Assembly: GCF_037975245.1 (NCBI RefSeq)
Contig: NC_092566.1
Coordinates: forward strand, 7,606,001 to 7,670,000
Source: Apostichopus japonicus
Lineage: Eukaryota; Echinodermata; Holothuroidea; Aspidochirotida; Stichopodidae
Length of the DNA stretch: 64,000 nucleotides
Direction of reading: 5' to 3'
Below are positions 42,952-55,588 of this stretch, in pieces. The translations under genes were made by a program, and so were the position numbers. A model generated the notes under the pieces. It did not search any database. It worked only from the letters and a program-made list of their open reading frames with translations, and had not been told where the DNA came from. Within the stretch, counting starts at the first letter, position 1. Each line of letters begins with the position of its first letter.

Positions 42952-43621
42952 CGTTTGAACAAGGGCGGCGGAACCGGGGGGGGGGGGGGTACAGGGGCAC
43001 GTGCCCCCCACTTTTACTCAGGTTAAAAATGTGCCCTTTTTCTACATAAAAATTGAGGTGTCTTAAGTTAGAAAGAGGCCAGGGAACCAGAATGAACACT
43101 CGGGAAGGGCCGTTTCCGGCCATCTGAGGGGTTTGTAAAACCAAAAATTTCTTGTACGCTCCGCGCCAACCGATGGTGGCGCTCCGCTCAGATAGTCGTG
43201 CATAAAACTTTGCAAATCCTGGCTACATCCCTAACTTTTAGTGAATTTCTGTAGGTCAAACTCAAAGCTATTTCGAATGAAAAAATTTGGTAACATATTA
43301 ACAAGAAATAAACTCTAATTCGGAAGATTCCTACATTAGCAACTAGCATGATTTCACCTCATTTTGTCTCAAAGAAAACTTGTTCCTTGTTTCCCAATTT
43401 GCACATTGGATATTGCAGTGCTAGTATGCATATTTTCCTTGAAGGGGCGGGGGTGGGGCGTTGATGGAGTGATGTGTATACGCAAATAAGATAATACAAT
43501 AAGAGTTATAAAGGGTACTAAATATAAGGCTGCATCAGTCCAATCGAATTTCTGCAAAGTGACCTTTGATGTCGGTGCCCCCCCCCAGATTGAAAGTGCT
43601 TCCGCCGCCCTTGCGTTTGAA
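42952..43621. mobile_element. hAT-type MITE, copy 2 (opposite orientation to the 5.8-kb copy)
   Basis: The element runs 42960-43613 (654 bp). It has perfect CAAGGGCGGCGGAA / TTCCGCCGCCCTTG ends and a perfect 8-bp target duplication, cgtttgaa, at 42952-42959 and 43614-43621. Its right half is the near-identical reverse complement of the left half of the element at 5812-6576, and its left end matches the other's right end. The middle differs and is shorter. A G13-14 run sits just inside the left terminus. Confidence 0.92.
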
Positions 43622-44135
43622 CAAGATAAACAACAGCGTGTCTCAAATCAGTAGTCATATTTTAGAGTTATTAAAGTTGACGTGTCATGCTTTTATTTTA
43701 TATTTTTATGTATGTTAGTCATATCCACGTAATTTATGCGTTTAATGTGATAGCTTATATACCTCTTCGTCACAGTTGTAAACGTTCACCTCGTTTCTCT
43801 CTACATTACGGAAAGGTTGGTTGATCAGCTCATGTAGGCAATAAAGTTTATAGAATGCTATACCAGTGATTGGTAAATCATCCATTAGAGCAGAAAGTTA
43901 ATGTATAGCCGTGAACTCTCTGTGATACCGTTCTAAAAATCAAATCATCAATTCCACAGTACCAATACTGACGTCATATCTCTTTATTGCATTTTACTAT
44001 ACTAATATCCGTTTTTTTTTATAGGTAACCTCTTCATGCATATTACATCAGAATATGTTTAAATGACATCATGAATCCATCCAATTTATCACACGTATAA
44101 TATAAATAATAATAATGAAAATGAAAGAATCAAAT
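43622..44135. other. intergenic stretch
   Basis: No gene seen. TGACGTCA lies at 43969-43976. Confidence 0.5.
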
Positions 44136-44519
<384 letters not shown>

Positions 44520-44689
44520 ACACTGTTGTATTTATGCGTACTGATAATAAGTAACTATAAACAAGAATCCGACGTATTCCCCCCCCCCCCCCCATATGGA
44601 ACTTCTGCAGTACAGCTATTTATTTGTAAAATTGATATACTAATGTGACGTGCGCAGTTAGTTGATCACTTGACATAATCAAAAGTGGC

Positions 44690-44789
44690 AATTTTTACAT
44701 TCGAAGTGGCCCTCAATTTTTACATACGAAGTGGCCCTCAATTTTTACATACGAAGTGGCCCTCAATTTTTACATACGAAGTGGCCCTC
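44690..44789. repeat. four tandem copies of a 25-bp unit
   Basis: The unit aatttttacatacgaagtgg plus ccctc is repeated four times at exact 25-bp spacing (44690, 44715, 44740, 44765). Only one base (tacatt for tacata) differs, in the first copy. Confidence 0.95.
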
Positions 44790-45240
44790 TTTTGGTGAAA
44801 GTAAAAAAATACCCCTTTTCTAGTGTTGGTATTAAACATTTTCATTTGTTTGCCAAAAGTTTCCTAATTTAAATAAAATAAAATTATAAATAAGAAGTGC
44901 TCTTTTGTTCAAAAAAAATGACAAAGGTAATTAAAACTTCACTTTTTGTTGATTAAAATAATTCAAAAACTGTACAAGAGGATCCATTTTGTTGAGAAGT
45001 TTTGAGGCATAACTTCGTCAAATCAAATTTACATGTGTCACTGCCCATTGAAGTTTGTGCCGCCCCCCCCCCCCCCCTTGTTTGAACTGCTCCTGTAGAC
45101 AAGTTTCCGCCAGTCAATTTTCTTTCCAAAAAATGAGAAAAGTTTGCTTTAAACTTCCGGAGGCGTATACTATATGTGTGTGCAATAGTAGCCTTATAGG
45201 AAGCCTTGTCTACACAAGCGACGGAATTTGGAGAATTGAA

Positions 45241-45524
45241 ATGTATGTATGTATGTATGTATGTATGTATGTATGTATGTATGTATGTATGTATATGTGA
45301 TCTTCCCGCAAGCAGGAACTCGCGAAAGAAGCCATGAAGGCTTATAGACTCGCAAGCTGACCGAAGCCAATCTCTCGGCACACATCCATTTAACGTCCAT
45401 GTCAGGAAGTTGTTATTGAACAACACCCTTGCCAGACGACACACATTGCTGTCGGCGGGGAATCGAACCGGGGATCTCATGACTGGGAGACGCCGGCGTT
45501 AACCACTAGGCTATACACTCCGCC
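45241..45524 (-). mobile_element. tRNA-derived SINE with (CATA)n tail
   Basis: On the - strand the head starts near 45524 with GGCGGAGTGTATAGCC. An A box TAGCCTAGTGG is at 45513-45503 and a perfect B box GGTTCGATTCC is at 45469-45459. The body runs about 160 bp and ends in a CATA tetranucleotide tail (45297-45241). This is the canonical order of a tRNA-derived SINE. The long - strand frame over it is an artefact. No clear target duplication; short tandem tactttttacaca repeats lie beyond the head (45525-45575). Confidence 0.88.
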
Positions 45525-45599
45525 ATACTTTTTACACATACTTTTTACACATACTTTTACATACTTTTTACAACATAACGTTGTTCATCTATTTTTAAA

Positions 45600-47195
45600 C
45601 CATTAGCTATATATATATATATATATATATAGAACTTTCACTATGACGGAGAACGAATACTATAAACCATGTTGATGTCTTTCATTCTTAAAATATTTTA
45701 ATGGATCTTCGTTATGATTTCCCCGTAGGATTCCATCTTTTTATTTTTAATTTCTTGTCTTATAAATAGGTTAAAATAGTTTAAATATTCCCCTTGGAAT
45801 ATAAATATTATGGTTATAGATGTCAATTGTTTTTAAAAACAGAGAAATGAGAAAAGTTCAAAAGTTATTCCATTCATATCTTGAAATAGTAAACATTCAT
45901 GTTACAGTTTGTAAACTGAAAGTGACTTTTAAAACTCTGTACTCTGCCTCCAGTGACGGTGGCGGTTAATATTTTTTATTTATCTATTATTATTATTATT
46001 AATTTTCTTGAGGGGAAGGGGGTGATTTTAATATTTAGGATACTCTGGTTATTTACAGAGGATTTTTTATCCTCGTCAAGATGGCGCTCATTGTAGTTTC
46101 AGACAAACACTGAGGTTGAAAAAACGAAAAAGAAGAAGAAGAAAAAAAAAAACGATTTTAATCTATTGTGAACGAGAAGTTTGTATGTAATAAAACCGTT
46201 TGAACATATTGGTAAAAATTACTAAATTTAGATATATACTTTGAGGAAAACATTAAAAAACATTGAAAATGAAGGAAGCTGTTAAAAGAGAATTAATCAA
46301 GGTCACGTGGAAGTTATCCATGATTGAGGTCACCATCCTTTTGAGCATGTTTAGATTTTGGTGACGAGTTAGTCATTTAACGTCGTTAAGGCGAAAATTG
46401 AAAATTTGAAACCATATATTGGTAAAGTTGAAACAGTCATTTCCGGGTAAGATATATTTCATCTATACGGACATGTGAGTAAAATATTCACCCGGAAATG
46501 AAATTGTGGGATTACTTTGATAGAAACTGGTCATAGTGAAAGGGTTTGTTAATGAGAAAAATAATGACAAATTGTTTCAACTGTCTTTAGTCGAGGGACC
46601 TACCATGACGCGGTACTAATTATGACAACGCATTGTTCAAAATTTTGTAATTTTACCATAGCAACGTAGTACGCTCAACTTCAAGAGAATTAGCATGTCT
46701 TTAATTTTTTTTTTAATTTGTTTGTTTTTTTATCACAGAGAGTGAAGTGATATGATGATGTAAACAGCCAAAGTAATTGTCCCAAATCATCACTTTCAAC
46801 TCAGTTCTTTTTGTTTTAGCTTACTTATATCAAGGCAAATAGACTGTAATTTGTTTGTAAAATGTATAAGAACGAAGAAATATCCACAAAGAAAAAAATT
46901 AAGAACATTTCTATTGTACTCGTTATCTTTGTATTCTAAGAAGAGATAGTATTTTAACTCAGTTAAGGTCGTCCTACTAAACATTACAGACGCATTCCAT
47001 TCTTTTCAGTAGACTGCGCCATTTTAGGTACACTCTTGCGACGTTATTTTGTTTGCGAAGATATTACGAAAATTGTACACTGCATGATATCGTCAGAGAA
47101 TTAAATTTTAGTCAAAATATATACGTAAAAATGTATAAATGTGTATGTCGTTAACACATTGCATTATCTAAATATGTAGAAATTCGAAAAAATTC
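45600..47195. other. AT-rich intergenic stretch
   Basis: No gene seen. It contains a 12-bp perfect inverted repeat (tcatttccgggt, 46437-46448, against 46490-46501) with a 41-nt loop. Confidence 0.5.
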
Positions 47196-47200
47196 AATCG

Positions 47201-47266
47201 AAATTCATTCATCATTCAACAAAAATTCATTCATCATTCAACAAAAATTCATTCAATTCATTCAAC
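47201..47266. repeat. 22-bp tandem repeat, three copies
   Basis: The unit aaattcattcatcattcaac plus aa is repeated at 47201, 47223 and 47245; the last copy is altered. Confidence 0.9.
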
Positions 47267-47269
47267 GAG

Positions 47270-50025
47270 TTAAATTTGTTACTTTGAAGTCTTCAGTGCG
47301 TCATAATTGGACAAAACATGGCGTACTAGAATTAAAAGCAATATTGTCTTCTCAAGTCATTGAAGATGCATAAATTTGTAACTGTATTTCTACGTTACCT
47401 TCTTAATGGTCAATATTTCTTGCATGAATCGATTAATTTCCCTCTAAACAAGGTGTATTTTGCGTCATTATGAATTTGGCGACAAATAAATCTACAGATT
47501 TTTTATTTGAAATCCCTTGGAATATTTTAGCCTTTTTTTGTCTCTTTCTTTTTGAATATTCAGATAAATTCCTTAGATATGGCCTCCAAATTTGTGTTCA
47601 TTAATACCCTGATACTGAAATTAAAATGTCAAGACCTTTAACATCCTGTCCAAAGCTATTTTTACATCAAAAGGATGCTGTTTACATGTACTTTAATCGT
47701 ACAGACAGACACACTCACACTAACATACAACATGTTATACCTCTGATTATCTAATAAAAATACCAGCCTCTACAAGTGTACTTTAAAATGTCTGAAATAT
47801 ATTATCAATTTCTCATTTTCTTTGCTTTCTTTTCCGTATCTTTTATCTATACATCACATGAACACGTCAGACGCTAAGAAGTAAACAAAATTTTAAATTA
47901 AATCAAAGCTGGTTGGATCGATGTAAACCATTTGATTCCCTTTAATAATCCTCGCCATTACTGGGGAGACATCGGGTGAATAAACTCCAAACTCGCGCCG
48001 AGATATAATGAATACAAAAAAGATCGACGGCTTAAACTAAAGGGCAATATTGCGGTAGTTTTTTTTTATTTACTTTTTTCTCTTGTTCCATTCTTTCAAT
48101 GTTGATCAAAAACCACGGTATGCCTATTCAACTCGAGTTTCAAAATATCTGGCTTCCATTTTCTTCTCAGAAGAGAGAAAGCAGGAGGAAGGAAAAGAGG
48201 TAACGCAAAACATTTGTTTGTTTTTAGAAAAACTCATTGATGATCAAAAAATACAACCGGCCGGAACCAATATACTTCTGGGAATCCTTTATTTCTGTAA
48301 AGTATCGTATTTTTAGATAGCGATGACTCATACATTGTTTTATATTAGCGAAAACAGACGAGGGGAAAATCTTGTAAATGTTTATCTTAAAACGATGACG
48401 TCATTAATAAGAAAGAATATTAATGGAGAGCTGAAAAAAGTGCATTTACAATATTGTACAAAATATCTGTAAAAAAAAAAAATTATGTAGTGACACACAA
48501 ACGCCTACAAATGAACTAGTTGAAGAAAATTTGACCCCCCCACACATTTTTTTTTAAAAAATTGACTTATGACGTCATTTTTAGTCATTATCAAGAAAGT
48601 AAGATGTGTGTGCGTCTATGTCGGCATCTGTGTGCGTGTTCTTGCTTTATAGAATTTGGAAGGTATTTCATGTCAGAGTCGTAGCTGGGAGGAGGGAGGG
48701 GGGGGGGCGTTACGTGACTTCCAATTACTATGTTTAGTAACACGCTTATAGAAATGAAAGCTTATATACCATACATATTTGTGTCAAATTGATGGGAATT
48801 ATAGAAGCATTTGCATCTAAGCCCTCTTATCCAAACAAAAATTCCTCAAAATCCCTCTGGGCTCCTGTCCAGGATGGACTTTAGTTAACATTTGCTCCCC
48901 CAAAGGAAGCTCTGGTCACGAGCCTGTTTTATACTATTGAGTAAAACCAGCGTTTTCATATACTTCCATGTCATTTTCGGTGGCTACTTTATCTATGGTT
49001 GGTTAACACGCACCAATTCCTTTGAAAAGACATTTACATTGATTAACCTGACCGCGTATTCAAACTCAGTTATTATGAAAATATTTTGAAAAGAGGCATA
49101 CAGGCATATAGGCTTTTAAGATACAAATTATTTTCGTATATGTTTTTATAGAATATTAATGACCATCTTTTCTTTTATCTAATTTAATAAAAAGTAAAGT
49201 CTTAAAATGAATTGTTGTGTGCCCCAAAGTACCGATTGTTTTATTCATGTCAATTTATCAAGTGTATTTTATTTTATTTAATCTTTCAAATGTATCTCTT
49301 CTTATTATTATGTGACAAGCCAGGTTTTGTCGGATATTTATAGAAATACTGACACCGCTCTCTGTTGGAGAAGAACGAGTCTTATACGCAATGCGTTTCT
49401 ACGCAGGGGGGGGGGGGGCGGGGTGAATGGTTGAGGGAGGAGAGGGCAGAGTTACGGCGGGGATGGGAAGGGGTGGTCCACACACAAAGACATCTCTTTC
49501 TCACCACATGTCTCTCTCTCTTTCACTTGCACATAACATCAAATCACAACAAAACTTAGCCCTTGATGGCCTCGTCCTTAAAGAAAGTGTCGATGTGAAA
49601 TTTTAATTTCATCTCCATCAGGTCTTTATATGAAACTCGTGCCCCATTTGTGCATATTCTCAATAAGTATTCTTAATAGCAGGGATACTAATGTTGCAGA
49701 TGTTTTGAAAATTACATATATTTAAATATATGCATAATTGGCAGTTTTTTTTTAATCGTATTAAAGAGCTTTTGAAACCACCTTTACTGTCTAAACGCTT
49801 GCTGTTACAAACGTAGTACTGTCAACGTTTGACATCAAGTTCATGTTATTCTTGCAAATTAAAAACATTATTGACCTATTTATTTTATGATTACCTCAAA
49901 AAGTTTTATTCTTTCCGAGTTCACTGTTTTCGTTTTTCTCCGAGTTTAAACAACATGGCCCTATTTCTTGTGTATTTATGCATGTATTACTTAAGTCTAA
50001 TACATAGCCTATTACACGTATTATT
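47270..50025. other. intergenic stretch
   Basis: No supported gene. TGACGTCA palindromes occur at 48396-48403 and 48570-48577. A 77-codon frame at 48083-48316 lacks recognisable similarity and is likely chance. Confidence 0.45.
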
Positions 50026-50030
50026 ATTAC

Positions 50031-50216
50031 GCTTCTCGGCCTTTCGGCTAAGATCATGTGTAGTATCTGTTCCCTTTCGAGGGGAATGGTGATGCACACC
50101 CTACGATGATCTCACAGTCACAGTCCCGACGCAAGGGGACTGGGTTGAGAACGGATCAGTCGTTCGGTAGTTTGGTTTTCGTGCCCAGGTTCTCTCCTGG
50201 GCGACTTTTTCTTAAA

Positions 50217-50273
<57 letters not shown>
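50031..50273 (+). mobile_element. U2-snRNA-headed structured retroposon-like unit with (ATT)n tail
   Basis: Bases 50031-50072 match the first approximately 44 nt of U2 snRNA with two differences, including GCTTCTCGGCC and GTGTAGTATCTG (branch-site recognition region). After that the U2 sequence stops and a different 140-nt segment follows. That segment has clear hairpins: CAGTCCC/GGGACTG (50121-50127 with 50136-50142) and GCCCAGG/CCTGGGC (50183-50189 with 50196-50202), then T5. It ends in an (ATT)n tail (50220-50273). No U2 Sm site is evident. The layout (snRNA head, body, simple tail) fits a SINE-like chimera; SINEs with U1/U2-derived heads are known. A truncated U2 pseudogene is the alternative, but it would not explain the ordered hairpins and tail. 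Confidence 0.65.
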
Positions 50274-51110
50274 CAAGAATGTTTGGTGAGTTGTGTTTTA
50301 TATTTTTTTCATTGATAACGCAAAGATTTTGGGAAGGGGTCAATGCCTTTAATTTAGGTTCAAAGCATTAATTCCGATCGTTGTGATTAATTGTTGGATA
50401 ATTTGTCATACATGATACAATGTGTGGTTGTACCTTGTATATCTACACACACACACACACACAGACCAAACCGACAGAGTTAATGAAAACCTGATTTTCA
50501 CTTTTGTTTGACATTCTAAATTGATTATTTGTCCTGTAAATTTAACCTTGTTAACCTCTGGTCGCGACAATGACTGCACATAACCAGGTCATGAACTAAA
50601 CGTTATTGTTCACATTTCAGGGAATAATGCGTTCCATATTACAAGTTAACCGTAACCATATTAATCTTACCGAATGAATGTGTATTTGTCATCGTTTATA
50701 ACATCAAGTCATTTAGCACGTACGATCTGGAACCCCTGGTTGGATACACCAGCTGCTGTAGGGTGGGTATGTAATTTCATCTCGAAAATGTACAAAACAT
50801 CCAGTTTTGTATTTTATCTATGTAATAGATTGTTACCACCAAAAAAACAAAACAAAAACATATGTAGACTTATTATGAAAACGGTCTAATAGCTTTTGAG
50901 TTTTAGACCGATCCCCTCAACATAATCAATGGGTATGTAACATCCGGGAAATAAGGGATTTATATAACGGAAGTGTTCTTGGGAGGATACATGGGTCATT
51001 AGTTTAATTGCCTCACATGCTTAATTGATCAATACGATCAATGGGTCGTAGATGAATCCGACAGGAATTGTTCTCGTTCGAATTTTTGTTTTTGAGATTT
51101 ATCATTAATC

Positions 51111-51113
<3 letters not shown>
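50274..51113. other. intergenic stretch
   Basis: A short (CA)n at about 50446-50462. No gene seen. Confidence 0.5.

Positions 51114-51194
<81 letters not shown>
51114..51194. repeat. (TA)n microsatellite
   Basis: TA array of about 81 bp. Confidence 0.97.
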
Positions 51195-51196
<2 letters not shown>

Positions 51197-51734
51197 ATGG
51201 GAATTGAAATCTCGGACGCAGTAGCGTTGGGCCTTTAACCCCACCCCCCCCTTCTCCCAACCTCCATAATGCCATGAGAAAAGCACAAAGGGAGATACAT
51301 TTCCCAGCCCATACACTTTTTATATTAGTATTAAATATAATAATAGCAAGCAAATTGATAGCCTTCTAGAATTTCGCATGAAATTAATTATTTAAGTTAA
51401 ACTTCAAATTTTAACTATAGTCCATTTGGTGACCTGCATTGGTATGGAATTTAAGTATCAAACAGCAAAGAAAGAGGGGGAAATGATCAAATTCAAGGAG
51501 AAAAAGCTGTTAAATAAAACTGAATAAAATCGATCTGTTTTCTTTACAGCTTTCTCTCTCAATTTCACGTCTACTAAATCTTAATATCAAGTTATTACAA
51601 ACAAAACTTTCAAACATGCAAGATGGAATCCTTTCTTCGGTTAAAGTTAAAATGAAGACAAAAATTTGCAAATTTTACAGACCATTAAGTTTAGGATGAC
51701 ATCAACAGAATGAAAGATGAAAGTTTCTCGCTTT

Positions 51735-51941
51735 CGCAGGAAATGAACGTAATTTGTGACGGTCACCCAATCAAGGAACGCGAATGGGGACGAAACAAGC
51801 ACAATAGCGTTAGGACGAAATCACAAAATGCCAAAGAAATGGTCTTTGGAAAGCGTCGATCTGGAACTAGAAGAAGTTATCGATAATGGTCGTTCGTATT
51901 TTAGAGTCAAGATGACGTTTCATGATGGCAAGGCGTAATAA
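51735..51941 (+). other. candidate exon: acceptor followed by two overlapping open frames
   Basis: A good acceptor (TTTCTCGCTTTCGCAG ends about 51739) is followed by a locally GC-richer segment. In one frame it encodes EMNVICDGHPIKEREWGRN and stops near 51890. In another it encodes an acidic, ordered-looking peptide (SLESVDLELEEVIDNG, then SYFRVKMTFHDGKA) ending TAATAA at 51939. I recognise neither. It may be an isolated last exon or chance. Confidence 0.2.
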
Positions 51942-52302
51942 ACCAAATGGACTGGTATAATCAGTCTATAAGGGTCCTCCAAAGCAGTTAATGATTTTCT
52001 AGGACTTCAACAAATCTCCCGTGATATTTCATTGTGATTCTCGATGAGACGCATCGATTCTCATCTGTTCTTATAAGGCGTGTAGTTACAACAACAATTT
52101 CCTGTATTTTTTCAAGCATATCATACAATGTCTGCACAAGATCTGTGGTGTAACTTAGTAAAAAGAAGACAAAACTTAAATTATCGTCTATCCACCAATT
52201 ATAGCAGACACACTTTTCTCGCATCTGTGTAGACTATTTTTTGAGGGGCACACACACACACATACACACACACATACACACATACATTTATATACATGTA
52301 TA

Positions 52303-52429
<127 letters not shown>

Positions 52430-52559
52430 AGTTGTTAGGGAATAAATAAATACAGTACAGTCACAGCGTATATATAACAGCTGTAAATAGCTTATGAGCC
52501 AATCCAAAACAGGGTATGAAATACCGGTACTATACTAAATTCACAAAATTTGTCACCGA

Positions 52560-54705
52560 CGTGTTTAGTCATATTTTGTACCCCCCCCCCTCGCCCACCA
52601 AAAGGTGGAAAACAGAACAAACAAAAAGTGAAGAGGATAATCCTCTGGTATAGACAATACGTCGCCTAGTCTAATTTGAAAGAGCAAAAAAGATCGACAT
52701 TGTTAGTTGAAAACGCCATCTCAATATCTATTTCGTTAACCTAGATGCGGTTAATGTGTTGTTTAATGCAAACTATTATATTCACCATCAGACAAATTAT
52801 TCCTTACTCCAAGAATTGGGTCTCAGTATTAAAGTCGAGTGCGATGACGTCATGAAAGAAGTTCTGAAAAAAAAAACCTTTCGCTCTTTTAATTTAATTA
52901 AGGTTGTTGATGATGGTTAATCCTTGTAATTTGATATATTCAGGGCAATGCTTGCATAATTATTGTTGTTAATCATTGTCCTCATTAAGTATTTCACTAC
53001 GGTGCAATTTTTTGGTAAGAATATTGATTTTCTTCGTAGTTATTGAAAGGATTCGTATACATGGTGCAAGAAAAGCAAAAGTATTTCTTATCTCTGTTTG
53101 CGATGATTATACGGTTGATGCATGGTCAGTGTTGCATTAAGGGAGTGATTTCGTTGCACAAGTGTTGTTGAGCAGTCTGAGATATACGGTAATGGGAATT
53201 TCGTATGTTGTTTATACGGTGCATAGTCTTTTAACCAAGGGAGTGAAAACGCCATTTCAGTATAAACCTTAACTATAATTGATTTAAATCCAATTAAACC
53301 GTCAATAGGTGTCTAAAGAAATCTTTGTCGGACTTTGTCATTTCCAAATTCATAGGGATAGAATTATTCTTATCATCATATTTCTGGCGATACGGTAAAT
53401 AACTCTTGGTATTCTTCACTCAAATCGGATTGTCTTTCTGGCCAAAAGTAGAAACCCCCCACAAAACAAGTCATTTTTCAATTCAGCTGACTAATTTCCT
53501 TTATCTGTGTTCGGGTCTATGGCTTGTACGACAATGGTAGGATGACTTTGGGAAATTGAGAGCTAAATTTGTACCTTTTTCTTGAAATAAACAGTCAAAA
53601 CAAAACCTAAAAAAAAATATAAAAAAAAGCTTGTTTATTTGTTTTGAAAAGGGATCTGAATTTAGAAAGAGGATGACCTATGAATCAGATGTATTGGACC
53701 TCATCGTGGTCTTAACCTTACAAAAATGATGTCGGAAACATGACTAAGGAAATGGTCACCTATAACAATCTGCTAGCTGATGATATAATTTTGATGTTTA
53801 ACGGTTGCTTGACCCCTTTGCTTACTAAGGTCTTCACGTTGTACAAGGATTGGGTGTCTTAAACAGTATTTGCTATCACTGGTCGTGAATAGATTGTAAC
53901 CACGCCATTTTGCCAAGCTTTTGACATTTCGACATTGTATTCCATCTCCCCTTCCCCACCCAGCACCATACCCACCACCCCACCCTTCCCAACCCCCCCC
54001 CCACCTCTCCCCTTTAGTTTATGTTTTCTTCATATTGTGAAGGAGTAAGACATTAATTTCTTTTGCTCTGTCTACTACTTTTTTTTAAATATAATTCCTA
54101 ATCAGTTTTCTGTGTCATAGTATTTTCTTTCCAAATATAGGTCTTGTTTACAATAATTGATCTGTTACGATTCAATTATTTACAAATGAGTTCCCCACAC
54201 CCCTCCCCCCTCCCCTTCCCCATCTCAACCTCGATACTGTCCATGGATGTATTTGGTATTTTGGGATGTAAGTGGATTCATGAGTAATTGATAAAAAACA
54301 CCAAAGCGAAATGATTCACCTGGTAGTTATTCTTGTTTGCATATAGTACAAAGTAATCTTATTGAGGAAATTGTTAAATCTTAGCGAGGAAAGTTAAAGG
54401 TCATATATAGGAAGCTGTTATAGCTTGATAAAGTACTAAAGCCAAGAAAAACGATAACAATAAAGGAACAATAAAGGTGACGAATATATAGTATACGACT
54501 CTATTGTGACGTCAATGACCGTCATTGTTAACGTACATAAAAATTAAGAAAAACTTTAGGGACGCCTTATATGGTCCACAAAGTAATTGAATACTGATAT
54601 ACTGGTTACCATGACTACCGAAAATTTTCGTGATTCAGCTATATCTGTTGTTTTGGTATTATATTGCTTGCGGGGGAGTTGGGTTGGGGTGTGGGTGGGG
54701 GGGGG
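52560..54705. other. intergenic stretch
   Basis: No gene seen. C-rich tracts at about 53949-54012 and 54200-54220 give several C runs of three or more. TGACGTCA occurs at 52845-52852 and 54507-54514. Confidence 0.45.
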
Positions 54706-54707
54706 GG

Positions 54708-54891
54708 ACACTGTGTGGAGATATGTTCATGTTTACAGTTTACTTAATTATATAGCGTTCACAAGAAGACCCTCATACGATAACAAATATGTGGCAGGCG
54801 TTGCAGACTAATTGGTAAAAGAAGTCATTTTACGACCAAGGCAGGTCGATTACGTAATCTCAAGAAACTTTTCCATGATAGCGTGCTATAG
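54708..54891 (+). repeat. 185-bp direct duplication, copy 1
   Basis: It aligns with 55589-55774 over its full length. The last 55 bp (gcaggtcgattacgt through gcgtgctatag) and the middle (atgtggcaggcgttgcagac) are almost unchanged, while the left half has several substitutions and small indels. The copies lie 881 bp apart in the same orientation. They lack clear TG...CA ends or an adjacent primer-binding site, so calling them LTRs is not supported. Confidence 0.9.
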
Positions 54892-55588
54892 GGTTGTAGT
54901 GGTTAGAGAGTTTACAGATTTTTTTTTATAACAGGTTGCCAGTAAAGTACATATCTGTAATTATACTATTAAAATAACTATTAGATCGCCATATGCTCCA
55001 CTATGGTTTCCTTTATGACTTATGGAAGAACAAACAGGTTATTTTGAGAGTTGGTTCCTATGGTAACACCCACTTCGTGTTCTATTTGTCACTGTGGCCA
55101 CTAAAACAAAGCTTATGGTGTATTTATTAATAGTCTCCCAACTATGCAACAACTTAGTCAACAGGAAAGTCAAGAGGGCATGTTAACTATTAATTGATGA
55201 AAGAGGAACATATTTACGCATCCTCGTAAAAATTTGCATCTAATTCTCACTTACCGCTTTGGAGATAACAGCATTTGAAGTTGACATGTTCTGTCAAAAC
55301 GATAAAGTGAGCAAAACAAAGAATGAAGCCAAAAAAAAAATTGCGTTCAATTCCTTTGTATCGTTGTCGAGTCAACATCTGAAAGTTTTGACATGGTTTG
55401 TAACAAGAGGGAACTGGAAAAAAAAAACAGATTTGATGTCAGCAGCTAAACTCGAACAAAATTCTTATAAGTGTTTCTTTTCATCAAACGTTCACTTTTC
55501 TTCTTTCGAAATTGGGATGCAGTTAAAGATCCCCGGGCTCTACAATTTGCCTGCATAGCTTCTTAACACCATAAGGCTCTTTGTGTAA
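54892..55588. other. spacer between the 185-bp duplicates
   Basis: About 700 bp, including a 99-codon + frame (55259-55558, Lys/Ser-rich, unrecognised). No primer-binding site, polypurine tract or protein signature was seen. Confidence 0.4.

Noticed and set aside
45194-45480. A long - strand open frame with Thr-Tyr-Ile-His repeats as a protein gene
   Set aside because: It runs through the SINE and its CATA tail; the repeats are the tail translated.
48157-48205. Acceptor TTCTTCTCAG and donor GAG/GTAACG as a 30-nt microexon
   Set aside because: Isolated, with no neighbouring exons; purine-rich low complexity.
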